Positions 1 to 7,827 of a DNA stretch of 64,000 bases are shown here, in pieces; the first letter of the stretch is position 1; every line of letters begins with the position of its first letter. The stretch is from Marinobacter sp. F3R11 (GTDB lineage Bacteria > Pseudomonadota > Gammaproteobacteria > Pseudomonadales > Oleiphilaceae). The notes under the pieces are model-generated. The model was not told the DNA's origin. It worked only from the letters and a program-made list of their open reading frames with translations, and did not search any database. Both the position numbers and the translations under genes were made by a program. The stretch is taken from positions 664,516 through 728,515 of the forward strand of contig NZ_QOCH01000015.1 of assembly GCF_003318275.1 (NCBI RefSeq), read 5' to 3'.

Positions 1-607
1 GCAGCTGCCAGGATATAAGCGATAGCACATTGCCATGCCAGCGGTGTTTGCGAACGTGTATCAGCCCGGCTGTCCAGACCAGGGTAGCCAGTACAATCAG
101 CGACCCTCCCAACAGAGTGCCTTCGGAACTCCAGTCAACATCCAGAGGGTTGAAAATACTCATCAGTCCCACCAGGCCAAGAGCTGTACCGATTGCTCTC
201 GGGGCCGTCAGCCTCTCGCCCAGAAACATGGCCGCAGCCGGAACTACCCAGATTGGCGAAGTGTAGGCCAGTATGGCCGCCCTGCCCGCCGGCATAAACT
301 GCATGCCCAGGGTAACCAGGGTGATAAACCCCATGTTCTGGAGAATTCCCACGGAAAACACCACAGGCATATCCGCACGGTGCGGCACACGGAGAATCCC
401 CATGGCGCCGGCAATCACGAACATGGTGATTGTTCCGATCGACATCCGGAGGGTTGTATACAGGAGCGGCGGGCTGTATTCGAGCCCCATTTTCATAATG
501 GGGAAGTTGATACCCCAGGTCAGAGCTGTGAATGCCAGCAGCAGGTACCCGTTACGCCAGGCGTAGCCAGCGCCCGCCGCAGGCATGGATTCGGCGAGGC
601 GCGTCAT
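1..607 (-). CDS. EamA/DMT-family transporter, 3' end outside window
   Basis: About 202 residues are visible, starting at the ATG at 607-605; the frame runs open off the left edge. The protein is a string of hydrophobic helices. It begins with a short soluble leader, then YLLLAFTALTWGINFPIMK, and later LAYTSPIWVVPAAAMFLGE and LGLVGLMSIF. The W-G-x-N-F-P motif of helix 1 and the tyrosine/proline-containing helix followed by GER are typical of EamA drug/metabolite exporters of the inner membrane. It is the last visible gene of the importer operon that starts at 3342, two bases after the permease stop. It may export a metabolite or amino acid linked to nucleobase breakdown. Substrate unknown. Not a pseudogene: only the window edge truncates it. 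Confidence 0.85.
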   Translation of the reverse strand, partial: MTRLAESMPAAGAGYAWRNGYLLLAFTALTWGINFPIMKMGLEYSPPLLYTTLRMSIGTITMFVIAGAMGILRVPHRADMPVVFSVGILQNMGFITLVTLGMQFMPAGRAAILAYTSPIWVVPAAAMFLGERLTAPRAIGTALGLVGLMSIFNPLDVDWSSEGTLLGGSLIVLATLVWTAGLIHVRKHRWHGNVLSLISWQL

Positions 608-609
608 GC

Positions 610-1419
610 TCAGTGTTCAACCTTGAGTGCACTTTCATGCCAGTTACGCAGAGCCCTGTCGGACATCCAGACCATGGCCGCAAACAGAATAATCCCGGTC
701 AGCGTGATCAGAATCAGCGCCGCAAACATCTTGGGAATCTGCAGGTTGTAGCCGGATTGCAGGATCATGTAGGCAAGCCCTGCTTTGGCACCACCGGTAC
801 CGGCAACAAACTCTGCCACCACTGCGCCGATCAGTGCCAGCCCGGAGCTGATCCTCAAACCACCGAAGAAATAGGGCAACGCACCGGGAATCCGCAGGCG
901 TACCAGTTCCTGCCAGCGGCTGGTCCGGTACATACGGAACATGCTCAGCAGGTTGGGATCAACGCTGCGCAATCCAAGCGTGGTATTGGATATGATCGGA
1001 AAGATGGCAACGATCACCGCACAGATGGTCAGAGCCCAGGTGGTGTCATCTACCCAGATGATGATCAGGGGCGCAATGGCCACAACCGGCGTTACCTGCA
1101 TCAGTACTGCGTATGGAAACAGGCTGACCTCAATCCATTTGCTTTGGACAAACAGGAGGGACGCCGCGACACCCGCTATCACGGAAATCACGAAGGCCAG
1201 GAAGGTAACCTTCAAGGTCATCAACAAGGCACCAAACAGGGAGCTGAAGTCCGTAACCAGAGATTCAGCAATATCCACAGGGCTTGGCACCAGGTATTTC
1301 GGTACATCAAAAGCCATTACACTGATCTGCCAAAGTAGCAGAACCAGAACCCCTACCAGCAGAGGGGCCGCGATCTGGACAAAACGTTCATTCCGTATCA
1401 GTGGCGTACTCATCAGCAA
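610..1419 (-). CDS. ABC transporter permease, SsuC/TauC/ThiX type
   Basis: 269-residue inner-membrane permease of the binding-protein-dependent family that includes SsuC, TauC and the pyrimidine transporter ThiX. About six hydrophobic segments are visible, beginning LLVGVLVLLLWQISVMAF. The cytoplasmic coupling (EAA-like) loop lies near residues 165-195, in the stretch LRIPGALPYFFGGLRIS. It overlaps the ATPase gene upstream by 7 bases and is followed by the EamA gene. Together with the ATPase at 1413-2285 and the binding protein at 2347-3342 it forms a complete importer. The operon context suggests a nucleobase-like or ureide substrate. At least three orphan binding proteins of similar sequence elsewhere in the window may use the same permease. 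Confidence 0.9.
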   Translation of the reverse strand: MLMSTPLIRNERFVQIAAPLLVGVLVLLLWQISVMAFDVPKYLVPSPVDIAESLVTDFSSLFGALLMTLKVTFLAFVISVIAGVAASLLFVQSKWIEVSLFPYAVLMQVTPVVAIAPLIIIWVDDTTWALTICAVIVAIFPIISNTTLGLRSVDPNLLSMFRMYRTSRWQELVRLRIPGALPYFFGGLRISSGLALIGAVVAEFVAGTGGAKAGLAYMILQSGYNLQIPKMFAALILITLTGIILFAAMVWMSDRALRNWHESALKVEH

Positions 1420-2285
1420 TTCTCCTTGCTCTCACCCATTCCGCTGGCACGTTCAAGAGCCTGCGATACCTGCCGGCAGTACCCGGCGAATTCCGTTGAT
1501 ATCCGGAAATCCGGAGATCTGGGATAGGGCTTGTCAATCTTGATGTCATCCACTATCCGCCCCGGACGGGCGGCCATCACAACCACCCGGCTGGACAGAT
1601 AAACTGCCTCATAGACACTGTGCGTCACGAATACGATGGTCCAGCCATTCTCTTTTTTGAGTTTCAGAACATCGTCGTTGAGCTTGTTCCGGGTCATCTC
1701 GTCAAGAGCGCCGAATGGTTCATCCATTAACAGCAAATCAGGCTCGGTAACCATAGCCCGGGCGATGGAAGCGCGCATCTGCATACCGCCGGAAAGCTCC
1801 CGCGGAAAGCTTTCGTCAAAGCCCTTCAGCCCCACCATTTCCAGAGCATCATCCACTTTCTTTTCCGACTCTGCGCTGTTCTCATGCTCCAGATCCAGCG
1901 GCAGTCGCACATTCTTGCGTACCCGGGCCCAGGGCATCAGCGTGGCATTCTGAAAAACAAAGGCCAGCTTGCAGCCTTTGCTTCCAACCACATCGTAATC
2001 CTGCTCCCACCATTTCACTGTGCCGGTAGTCACTTCACCCAGTCCGGCCATGATGCGTAGCAGGGTGCTTTTACCACAGCCTGACGGGCCCAGCAGGCTG
2101 ACAAATTCTCCCTGCTTCACGGTCAGGGCGGCCCCTTTCAGGGCGACAGTGCCATTGGCATATACCTTATCAACGCCCTCCACCTGAAGGAGCGGACGAG
2201 ATGAGGCTCTTGCCTCAGCATCGCTGGTTTCAGTTTCCGGTTCCGGCGCAGGATTCAGCGGTGTAACCTTGTTGGCTGTCATCAT
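1413..2285 (-). CDS. ABC transporter ATP-binding protein, SsuB/TauB type
   Basis: 290 residues. Walker A GPSGCGKST is at about 66-74, the ABC signature LSGGM at 164-168, and Walker B LLLMDEP at 184-190, followed by FGALD and a switch histidine in FVTHS. This is the energising subunit of the NMT1/THI5-type importer made with the permease (610-1419) and binding protein (2347-3342). The first ~32 residues are rich in Pro, Glu, Ala and Thr and form a low-complexity extension not usual in SsuB. The start at 2285 is the first of two adjacent ATGs. The 61-base gap to the binding-protein gene holds no clear terminator, so the three genes look cotranscribed. Confidence 0.93.
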   Translation of the reverse strand: MMTANKVTPLNPAPEPETETSDAEARASSRPLLQVEGVDKVYANGTVALKGAALTVKQGEFVSLLGPSGCGKSTLLRIMAGLGEVTTGTVKWWEQDYDVVGSKGCKLAFVFQNATLMPWARVRKNVRLPLDLEHENSAESEKKVDDALEMVGLKGFDESFPRELSGGMQMRASIARAMVTEPDLLLMDEPFGALDEMTRNKLNDDVLKLKKENGWTIVFVTHSVYEAVYLSSRVVVMAARPGRIVDDIKIDKPYPRSPDFRISTEFAGYCRQVSQALERASGMGESKENC

Positions 2286-2346
2286 AATTTCTCCACGAAC
2301 GGCCGGGCTTTTTCACCCGGCATCAGGCTTGGTAGCTCACAGGTGT

Positions 2347-3342
2347 TTAAGGCAGCACCGGTGTCTCAGGCAGGAACTCCAGCGTGTAAACATCGCTCAT
2401 ATCGAGATCGGCAGATGCCAGTCCAGCCTCCACCATGAAGTTCTTGATCCTGGTCCAGCGTTCGTCAGTCATCACGCCAATGCCTTTGGTTTGGGCATCG
2501 CCACCGGTGACGAGCTCATATTCCTTCATTTTTTCCAGGCCATAAGCGAGCTGCTCCGGTGTCATTTCCGGGTTCTCCTTCATGATCAGCTCGTTACCTT
2601 TGGCCGGAGACTCAAGGTAGCTTTTCCAACCTTCCATACTGGCCTGCACAAAGCGTTTCACCACATCCGGACGCTCCTCGATCATGTCCGTGGTTGCTTC
2701 GATAGTGGTCGCATAGGGAGGGTAACCATAATCAGACAAGAGAAAGACGTTAGGCTCTACGCCACCTTTCTCGATAGCGAACGGCTCCGAAGACAGATAC
2801 CCCTGCTGCACAATGTTCTCGTTAGTCAGAAACGGCGCCACACTGAAGGTGTAGGCATGAACCACATCATCTTCAAAACCATACTCAGCTTTCAGCCAGG
2901 GCCAGAACGTGGAGTGTGCAAAGGCCGCCAGATAGACGGGAAGCCCCTCCTCCTTGATCTGTTCTATGGACTCAATGTGCGGATGCGCAATCAGTGCCTG
3001 GGGATCCCCCTGCATTGCGGCGGCCACGGTTTTTACAGGCAGCCCCTTCTCAACTGCGGTGATGTTGCCGATGGGATAGCCCATCAGCATATCGTAGCGC
3101 CCGCTCACCAATAGCTGGGTGCCGTTTACCTGAGGCCCTCCCATTTTGATTTCCACGTCCAGGCCGTAGTCTTCATAGATTCCGGTGGCCAGTGCCTGAT
3201 AGAAACCGCCGTGTTCGGCCTGGGCGTACCAGTTGGTTCCAAACACCACCTTGTCCAGTTCGTCAGCGGATACCGGGGAAAAAGCCACCAGGCCTGCTAT
3301 TAAGAGGGAGCCTGCAGAGGCTGCCTTGAATTTACGCTTCAT
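2347..3342 (-). CDS. ABC substrate-binding protein, NMT1/THI5-like (SBP-A)
   Basis: 331 residues with a clear Sec signal peptide (lysine-rich start, hydrophobic core, cleavage after ...SPVSA at about 26). The mature start contains TNWYAQAEHGGFYQA and MGGPQVNG, the signature of the NMT1/THI5 family that binds pyrimidine-like ligands (e.g. HMP or formylaminopyrimidine). It is the first gene of the operon 3342 to <1. The same N-terminal motifs occur in the binding proteins at 9589, 13247 and 48993, which have no permease next to them. A sigma54-type promoter and a RutR-like operator lie just upstream, so expression is probably tied to nitrogen limitation and nucleobase sensing. Exact ligand unknown. 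Confidence 0.9.
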   Translation of the reverse strand: MKRKFKAASAGSLLIAGLVAFSPVSADELDKVVFGTNWYAQAEHGGFYQALATGIYEDYGLDVEIKMGGPQVNGTQLLVSGRYDMLMGYPIGNITAVEKGLPVKTVAAAMQGDPQALIAHPHIESIEQIKEEGLPVYLAAFAHSTFWPWLKAEYGFEDDVVHAYTFSVAPFLTNENIVQQGYLSSEPFAIEKGGVEPNVFLLSDYGYPPYATTIEATTDMIEERPDVVKRFVQASMEGWKSYLESPAKGNELIMKENPEMTPEQLAYGLEKMKEYELVTGGDAQTKGIGVMTDERWTRIKNFMVEAGLASADLDMSDVYTLEFLPETPVLP

Positions 3343-3380
3343 AGGTACTCTCCTGAGTCCGGGGACTATATTTATTTAAT

Positions 3381-3394
3381 TGACCACTTGATCA
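3381..3394. promoter_or_regulatory. RutR-like operator
   Basis: TGACCACTTGATCA, flanked by T and A, differs from the RutR palindrome TTGACCA-N2-TGGTCAA at one base. It sits 9 bases downstream of the -12 element of the minus-strand sigma54 promoter, i.e. at the expected transcription start. Bound repressor should block initiation. Confidence 0.7.
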
Positions 3395-3402
3395 ACTTTT
3401 AA

Positions 3403-3418
3403 AGCAACCCTCATGCCA
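3403..3418 (-). promoter_or_regulatory. Sigma54-type promoter of the SBP-A operon
   Basis: On the minus strand it reads TGGCATGAGGGTTGCT: GG and GC separated by exactly 10 bases, with good -24 (TGGCA) and -12 (TTGCT) boxes. It lies 61 bases upstream of the start codon at 3342. Confidence 0.7.
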
Positions 3419-3579
3419 CCCAGAAAAATCAGGGTAAAATAATTTATTTTCAATAAGTTAAAGAGTATTAAAGGTATGTCGAACGCACCACATTGAACCA
3501 ATTCCAAGCCAACCGCTCTGGTTTTGTGCGCTTCAGAACTCAGGCCGCATCAGCGGTCCTCAATGAAACAAAAAAGACA

Positions 3580-3603
3580 AAAGAAAAGCCGCCCGAAGGC
3601 GGC
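3580..3603 (-). terminator. Rho-independent terminator after WrbA-like gene
   Basis: On the minus strand GCCGCC-TTCG-GGCGGC is a perfect 6-bp stem with a stable UUCG-type tetraloop. It is followed by TTTTCTTTT and lies about 45 bases after the stop codon at 3649. Confidence 0.8.
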
Positions 3604-3648
3604 AAAGGGACACAACACAACACTCACAATCTGACAGATGCCAAGGCA

Positions 3649-4302
3649 TCAGACTGAACTGGCAGCAAGCTCTACGGATGATGGCTCAGGTCTGACCCAG
3701 CCAGCCAGCCGGGCCACTCTGGCACCAAGAGCACGGGCGATGGCCAGTTCATTACTATCCACTCCCCGGGTGCCATTGAAACCCGTCACGGTGGTCGCAC
3801 CATAAGGGGACCCGCCCTTATCTGTATGTACCAGCTCCGGAACACTATGGGGCACACCCGCCAATACCATTCCGTGCTGCAAAAAGGGCAGCAGTAGGGT
3901 AAGCAAGGTGACTTCGTTACCGGAGTGCATGCCGCCACTGGAGGTAAACGCAGCACCCACTTTTCCGATCAGGGCTCCCTGTCGCCACAGCGGCGCCACC
4001 TCATCGATAAACGCACGAAGCGGCGTGCTCATGAGCCCGTAACGGGTCGGCGATCCCCAGATAATCCCCTGGGCCCACTCAAGGTCAGCAGCTGTAGCCC
4101 GGGACAGTTCGCTGTATTCCTTCTGGGCGGCGATATAGTCGGGCCGCTCTACATCCACACTGAACTCCGGCTCGACAATCGAGACCCGGCACAGACGAAC
4201 CTCCGCACCTTCTGAAGCAGCGCCATCGGCAATAGCCCGCGCCAGAGCCAGGGTACTCCCATACCGGGAATCAACAATCACGGTGACACGACTTTGAGTC
4301 AT
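3649..4302 (-). CDS. WrbA-like flavodoxin-fold NAD(P)H:quinone oxidoreductase
   Basis: 217 residues. The start is set at the ATG at 4302 (MTQSRVTV); an in-frame upstream extension would overlap the deaminase gene and lacks flavodoxin similarity. Features are an N-terminal beta strand and phosphate loop (VDSRYGSTLALA), GSPTRYG near residue 90, FTSSGGMHSGNE near 120 and GGSPYGATT near 170, the FMN-contact motifs of the WrbA family. Known WrbA proteins reduce quinones by two electrons. It is the last gene of the minus-strand operon that begins at 7405, 7 bases after the deaminase stop, and is closed by a terminator. Its role here could be supplying reduced flavin or protecting against quinones; no specific substrate can be read. 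Confidence 0.85.
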   Translation of the reverse strand: MTQSRVTVIVDSRYGSTLALARAIADGAASEGAEVRLCRVSIVEPEFSVDVERPDYIAAQKEYSELSRATAADLEWAQGIIWGSPTRYGLMSTPLRAFIDEVAPLWRQGALIGKVGAAFTSSGGMHSGNEVTLLTLLLPFLQHGMVLAGVPHSVPELVHTDKGGSPYGATTVTGFNGTRGVDSNELAIARALGARVARLAGWVRPEPSSVELAASSV

Positions 4303-4309
4303 AGCGCCT

Positions 4310-4813
4310 TTATGCTCCGTGGTTCTGCCAAAAGGTTTGGTGTACTTTCGCAGCTTCGTCTTCCAGTACCGGCCCAATAACTTCAACGTCCCGCTGGCCA
4401 GACGCAAACACCTGTCGGCAGGGCAGATCCAGCGTCGGGTTTTCCGGATGGTTTCCGGTAATCATCTTCAGCTGATGTTCGCTGACCCCATAGACCAATC
4501 GGCCCAGTCCGGCCCAGTAAGCCGAACCGGCACACATACAGCAGGGTTCAGCAGATACATACATGGTACAACTGGCAAGAAAGTCCGGACGCCAGGTTTT
4601 GCTCGCCCGGGTCATCAATACCCGCTCAGCATGCCCGGTCATATCCTGATCTGGCAGGTAGGCGTTGCCCTGCTCCATAAGAACATTACCGTCGCTGTCA
4701 GCCAGTATGGCTGCAAAGGGGTGAACGCCTTCTGTCGCAAGTTTCTCAGCCATCCCGATCACCTTGTGCATCATGGCCAGATCGGTATCGTTCAGTTTTT
4801 CCAGTTCAGACAT
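4310..4813 (-). CDS. CDA-superfamily deaminase, guanine deaminase-like
   Basis: 167 residues with the zinc-dependent cytidine-deaminase fold. His61-Ala-Glu63 is the catalytic motif, and PCCMC with Cys91 and Cys94 supplies the other zinc ligands. The length and the C-terminal tail ending in HQTFW resemble the small guanine deaminases of the GuaD/NE0047 type more than TadA or CodA, but sequence alone does not settle the substrate (guanine, ammeline, cytosine or another aminopyrimidine or purine). It sits between an ABC permease and a WrbA-like gene in the operon from 7405. It probably deaminates the imported nucleobase in the cytoplasm. The upstream ribosome site is weak (GAGATTGATG), suggesting translational coupling. 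Confidence 0.8.
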   Translation of the reverse strand: MSELEKLNDTDLAMMHKVIGMAEKLATEGVHPFAAILADSDGNVLMEQGNAYLPDQDMTGHAERVLMTRASKTWRPDFLASCTMYVSAEPCCMCAGSAYWAGLGRLVYGVSEHQLKMITGNHPENPTLDLPCRQVFASGQRDVEVIGPVLEDEAAKVHQTFWQNHGA

Positions 4814-4843
4814 ATCATCAATCTCGATTTATATCCCGGAGCC

Positions 4844-5629
4844 TTATTTCTTAGGCAGGCTCCAGGGGAAGAAAATTTGTTGAGTCCATTGCACAGACTT
4901 GAAGAGCAACAGACTGACCACCGCCAGAAAGAACAGACCTGCAAAGGCCTGGGGAATCCGGAAGAACGATGTGGAGAACTGTATGAAGTACCCCAGACCT
5001 TCCTCCGCGGCAACGAACTCCGCAACCACCGCACCGATAATCGCCAGAGTGATCGCCACTCTCAATCCGGTAAAAATGTGCGGAATGGCGTAAGGAATAC
5101 GGATTTGCCAGGTCTCCCGTCGGGTAGGCGCATCCAGTGACCGGCTCAGCTCTATCAACTCTGCAGGCGTCTCGTTAATCCCTGTAGCTGTAGACACCAC
5201 CAGAGGGAAGAAGGTGAGCAGGCAGGTAATCAATACTCTTGAAGGATCGTCAGAGCCCATCAGAACGATGATCAGCGGCGCTACCGCCACAACAGGTGTG
5301 GACTGTATAACCACAAGTAACGGATAGAGCGTTCGGGTCAGCAATTCTGACCGCATCATGGCAATCGCGATGGGAATGGCGACCACAATGGAAACCAGGA
5401 AACCCATCAAAGCCACTCTCAAGGTTGCCCACAAGTGGGTCATCCAGCGGCTGAACTCAACCTTGAAGAAGGCGTCTATAATGGCTGAAGGCGCCGGCAA
5501 CACGTATTCAGGCAGTGAGAACACACGGCATACCAGTTCCCACAACAGAATCAGGCCAACAAAAAACAACCAGGGCGCAGCTGCAAGCAGAAGGCGCCTG
5601 GCTTTAGGATCAGGCAGCGTCAGGCTCAT
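4844..5629 (-). CDS. ABC transporter permease, SsuC/TauC/ThiX type
   Basis: 261-residue inner-membrane protein with about six membrane segments (first: LLLAAAPWLFFVGLILLWELV) and the coupling loop IRIPYAIPHIFTGLRVA near residue 175. It overlaps the ATPase gene at 5610 by 20 bases, which indicates tight translational coupling. It forms the membrane part of the second NMT1/SsuA-type importer with SBP-B (6401-7405). It is a paralogue of the permease at 610-1419 but clearly diverged. Confidence 0.92.
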   Translation of the reverse strand: MSLTLPDPKARRLLLAAAPWLFFVGLILLWELVCRVFSLPEYVLPAPSAIIDAFFKVEFSRWMTHLWATLRVALMGFLVSIVVAIPIAIAMMRSELLTRTLYPLLVVIQSTPVVAVAPLIIVLMGSDDPSRVLITCLLTFFPLVVSTATGINETPAELIELSRSLDAPTRRETWQIRIPYAIPHIFTGLRVAITLAIIGAVVAEFVAAEEGLGYFIQFSTSFFRIPQAFAGLFFLAVVSLLLFKSVQWTQQIFFPWSLPKK

Positions 5630-6398
5630 AAATGTGCTTCCTCAGACGTTCTGTAAGTTCCGCGAACCTGGGCTCGGAAATCGTATGCCGGGTCCGTGGA
5701 CGGGGCAGGTCCACTTCCAGCATTTCCAGCAAGGTTCCCGGCCGCTTGCTCATCACCAGAACACGGTCTGCCAGCAGTACCGCCTCTGCAATTGAATGAG
5801 TAATGAACAGTACGGTCTTGGGGTTTTCTTCCCAGATCTTCAGAAGATCAAAACCAATCTGCTCCCGGGTCATGGCATCAAGTGCGGAGAAAGGCTCATC
5901 CATCAAAAGGATATCCGGGTTAAGCAACAGCGCCCGGACAATACCGACCCGCTGCTGCATACCGCCCGACAATTCGTCGGGCATTTTCCCGGCAAAGCTT
6001 TCCAGTCCCGCCATCTCAAGCAACTCGTCTGCCCGCTTTTCATCTTCATGGCTGTAGCGGCCATACTTATGCTTGAGCGGGAACAGCACGTTCTTGCGAA
6101 CATTCAGCCATGGAAGCAACGTGGGCTTCTGGAAGACGATGCCCACATCGTCCCTGGGGCCATCAACTGGCCGGCCAAATACAGTGACCTCTCCTTCTGT
6201 CGGCTTCAGCAAGCCGGAGATCATCCGCAACAGTGTCGACTTTCCGCACCCGGAAGGGCCGACAACCGCTACGAACTCATGCCGCTGGATGTCCAGATTG
6301 ACACCGGTCACCGCCTTTGGCGTCTTAGGGTCCGGGTCGTACCTGTGTCCGACTCCGGAGAGCCGGACAAAAGAGCGGTTGGTGGCGGATCCAGTCAT
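5610..6398 (-). CDS. ABC transporter ATP-binding protein, SsuB/TauB type
   Basis: 262 residues. Walker A GPSGCGKST is at 47-55, signature LSGGMQ at 143-148, Walker B LLMDEP at 164-169 with FSALDA, and the H-loop in FITHS. It is the cytoplasmic ATPase of the second importer in this window (SBP-B, permease 4844-5629). Only 2 bases separate it from the SBP-B stop, so the genes are cotranscribed. The domain is of standard length, without the N-terminal extension seen in the paralogue at 1413-2285. Confidence 0.93.
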   Translation of the reverse strand: MTGSATNRSFVRLSGVGHRYDPDPKTPKAVTGVNLDIQRHEFVAVVGPSGCGKSTLLRMISGLLKPTEGEVTVFGRPVDGPRDDVGIVFQKPTLLPWLNVRKNVLFPLKHKYGRYSHEDEKRADELLEMAGLESFAGKMPDELSGGMQQRVGIVRALLLNPDILLMDEPFSALDAMTREQIGFDLLKIWEENPKTVLFITHSIAEAVLLADRVLVMSKRPGTLLEMLEVDLPRPRTRHTISEPRFAELTERLRKHIYEPDAA

Positions 6399-6400
6399 AC

Positions 6401-7405
6401 TTACAGCGCCTCAAGCAAAGTACGATCGATAACGGTTTCCGGGTCCAGGGCATCCTCAGCCAGTTTTTCGGCCTGAGCCACACGGGTCCAGGTCAAAGCT
6501 ACACGCTTTTCAGTAAGTGCTCCCAAACCATCACGGTTGCTCACATCGTTCACAATCAGCTTCATGGAGTCACCAATCTGGGCAACGGCCACATCAACAT
6601 CCACCTCGGGCACCATGGTGTGCAGGGCTTCGGCTGCTTTGGTCGGATCATCATGGGTGAGCTTCAGAGATTTGTCGTAAGCGCGCATGAAACGCTTGGC
6701 CACGTCCGGGCGTTCGCTCAGGAATTTCTCGGAAGCAACAACTGAAGAGGAATACAGTTCCAGGCCGGCATCAGACCAGGGTAAAACCACCAGTTTGTTA
6801 CCAGTTGTCTTGGCCTGATTGTCAAAGAGGGCAATGTTGGTTACCCAAGCGATAATGGCGTCAGTACCGCCGTTCATCAACATTGGGCCCAGGGCACCCG
6901 GGTCCGCCTTGGTGAGCTGAACCGCGTCTTCTGCTAACCCGTTATCTTTCAGCACCAGTGGCAGAAATGCATTGGACGAAGTAAACGGCGAGGTAGCAAC
7001 TTTTTTACCTTCGATATCCGTCACCTTATTGATACCGCTGCCTTCAAGAGTAAAAAAGGCATGAGGTGCGCGATTGAATATGCTGTAAACAGCTTTCACT
7101 GGCAGGCTGTCATCCTGTGCTTTGGCGGCCATCAATGCACCAATATCAGCGCTGCCTATGTCGGCTTGTCCGGTCGCAATCTTGGTGATCGCGTCGGTAG
7201 AACCCCGGCCACTTGCGATGCGGACTTCCAGCCCTTCATCGGCAAAGAATCCTTCCTGCACACCGAGATAGACCGGAGACTTGTCACCTCCCGGCAGCCA
7301 GTCCAGCTGGTAGACAACTTTATCAGCGGCTAATACAGACTGGCTCAAAAGACCACCAGCCAATGATGCTGCAATCAGAAACGAACGAGTGATACGTTTA
7401 TGCAT
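6401..7405 (-). CDS. ABC substrate-binding protein, SsuA/NMT1-like (SBP-B)
   Basis: 334 residues. The start chosen is the ATG at 7405, which has GGGGAAAGG just upstream and gives a normal signal peptide (MHKRITRS..., cleavage after ...SVLA at about 26). A longer frame upstream would spoil the signal. The mature protein opens with YQLDWLPGGDKSPVYLGVQEGFF, typical of the NMT1/SsuA group, and has GRGSTDAITKIATGQADIG. It lacks the WYAQAEHGGFY motif shared by the other four binding proteins of this class here, so it likely binds a different ligand. It leads the operon SBP-B, ATPase, permease, deaminase, WrbA, and is preceded by a RutR-like operator and a sigma54-type promoter. Confidence 0.88.
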   Translation of the reverse strand: MHKRITRSFLIAASLAGGLLSQSVLAADKVVYQLDWLPGGDKSPVYLGVQEGFFADEGLEVRIASGRGSTDAITKIATGQADIGSADIGALMAAKAQDDSLPVKAVYSIFNRAPHAFFTLEGSGINKVTDIEGKKVATSPFTSSNAFLPLVLKDNGLAEDAVQLTKADPGALGPMLMNGGTDAIIAWVTNIALFDNQAKTTGNKLVVLPWSDAGLELYSSSVVASEKFLSERPDVAKRFMRAYDKSLKLTHDDPTKAAEALHTMVPEVDVDVAVAQIGDSMKLIVNDVSNRDGLGALTEKRVALTWTRVAQAEKLAEDALDPETVIDRTLLEAL

Positions 7406-7443
7406 TTCCTTTCCCCTTCTGCGATTTATGCTCTGAATTTTTT

Positions 7444-7457
7444 TGATCATTCGGTCA
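7444..7457. promoter_or_regulatory. RutR-like operator
   Basis: TGATCATTCGGTCA matches TGACCA-N2-TGGTCA in 10 of 12 specific positions. It lies 16 bases downstream of the minus-strand sigma54 -12 box and 39 bases upstream of the SBP-B start. Confidence 0.6.
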
Positions 7458-7472
7458 GGTTTTATTAGACAA

Positions 7473-7488
7473 AGCAAAGGCCAGGCCA
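7473..7488 (-). promoter_or_regulatory. Sigma54-type promoter of the SBP-B operon
   Basis: On the minus strand it reads TGGCCTGGCCTTTGCT, with GG-N10-GC spacing and a good TTGCT -12 box. It lies 68 bases upstream of the ATG at 7405. Confidence 0.6.
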
Positions 7489-7765
7489 GCTTGCCGATTC
7501 AGACTCAACAAACGTAGCCATAATTGGCTTTCACTCCTGAAAAGACTTCAATTAGCGGGCCAGCTCTGGCTTTCATAGCAGTAGACGAACAACCGGCAAC
7601 ACCCCCAGAAACTCCCACTTTCCAGATCAGACTTGCGCCCGAATCTAGTGCAATAGTTCAGGAAATGCCCCCATTTGAGGCCTTTAGTCCGTAACCAGAA
7701 CTTCCAGAAACGTCCAGACATCAGTGCACACGTGATTTACCCAGCATTGCGCCCAGGCACATCAC

Positions 7766-7781
7766 TGGCACGCTTTGTGAA
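7766..7781 (+). promoter_or_regulatory. Possible sigma54-type promoter with degenerate -12
   Basis: TGGCACGCTTTGTGAA has a perfect -24 box (TGGCACG), but the -12 element is GTGAA instead of TTGCA, so GC is replaced by GA. It lies 47 bases before the oxygenase ATG at 7828 and directly before an operator. Confidence 0.4.
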
Positions 7782-7785
7782 TTAC

Positions 7786-7799
7786 TGACCATCTGGACA
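7786..7799. promoter_or_regulatory. RutR-like operator
   Basis: TGACCATCTGGACA: left half-site perfect, right half-site with one change. It is placed 28 bases upstream of the ATG at 7828. Confidence 0.65.
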
Positions 7800-7827
7800 G
7801 CATTATTAAAGAACCTGGAGTCACATC

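Larger units (their letters stand above)
3343..3648. other. Intergenic regulatory region (306 bp)
   Basis: No gene is seen here. Reading left to right it holds the SBP-A leader, a RutR-like operator (3381-3394), a sigma54-type promoter on the minus strand (3403-3418), an AT-rich stretch (about 3430-3475), a possible half NtrC site (TGCACC-like CGCACC near 3486), and the terminator of the WrbA-like gene (3580-3603). Confidence 0.6.
7406..7827. other. Divergent intergenic regulatory region (422 bp)
   Basis: No coding sequence is recognised. It contains a promoter/operator pair for the minus-strand SBP-B operon (operator 7444-7457, sigma54-type 7473-7488) and one for the plus-strand oxygenase (7766-7781 and 7786-7799). 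The roughly 270 bases between hold nothing I can name. Confidence 0.55.

Noticed and set aside
1..607. Truncated EamA gene as a possible pseudogene
   Set aside because: The frame is intact up to the window edge, so only the window boundary truncates it.
532..1338. A 268-residue plus-strand frame opposite the first ABC permease
   Set aside because: Composition is rich in Gln, Gly, His and Arg without hydrophobic core; the minus-strand permease explains the region.
7634..7652. TGCGCC...AGTGCA as an NtrC site
   Set aside because: The arms are 19 bases end to end instead of 17, and no sigma54 promoter is at a suitable distance with matching orientation, so I left it out.
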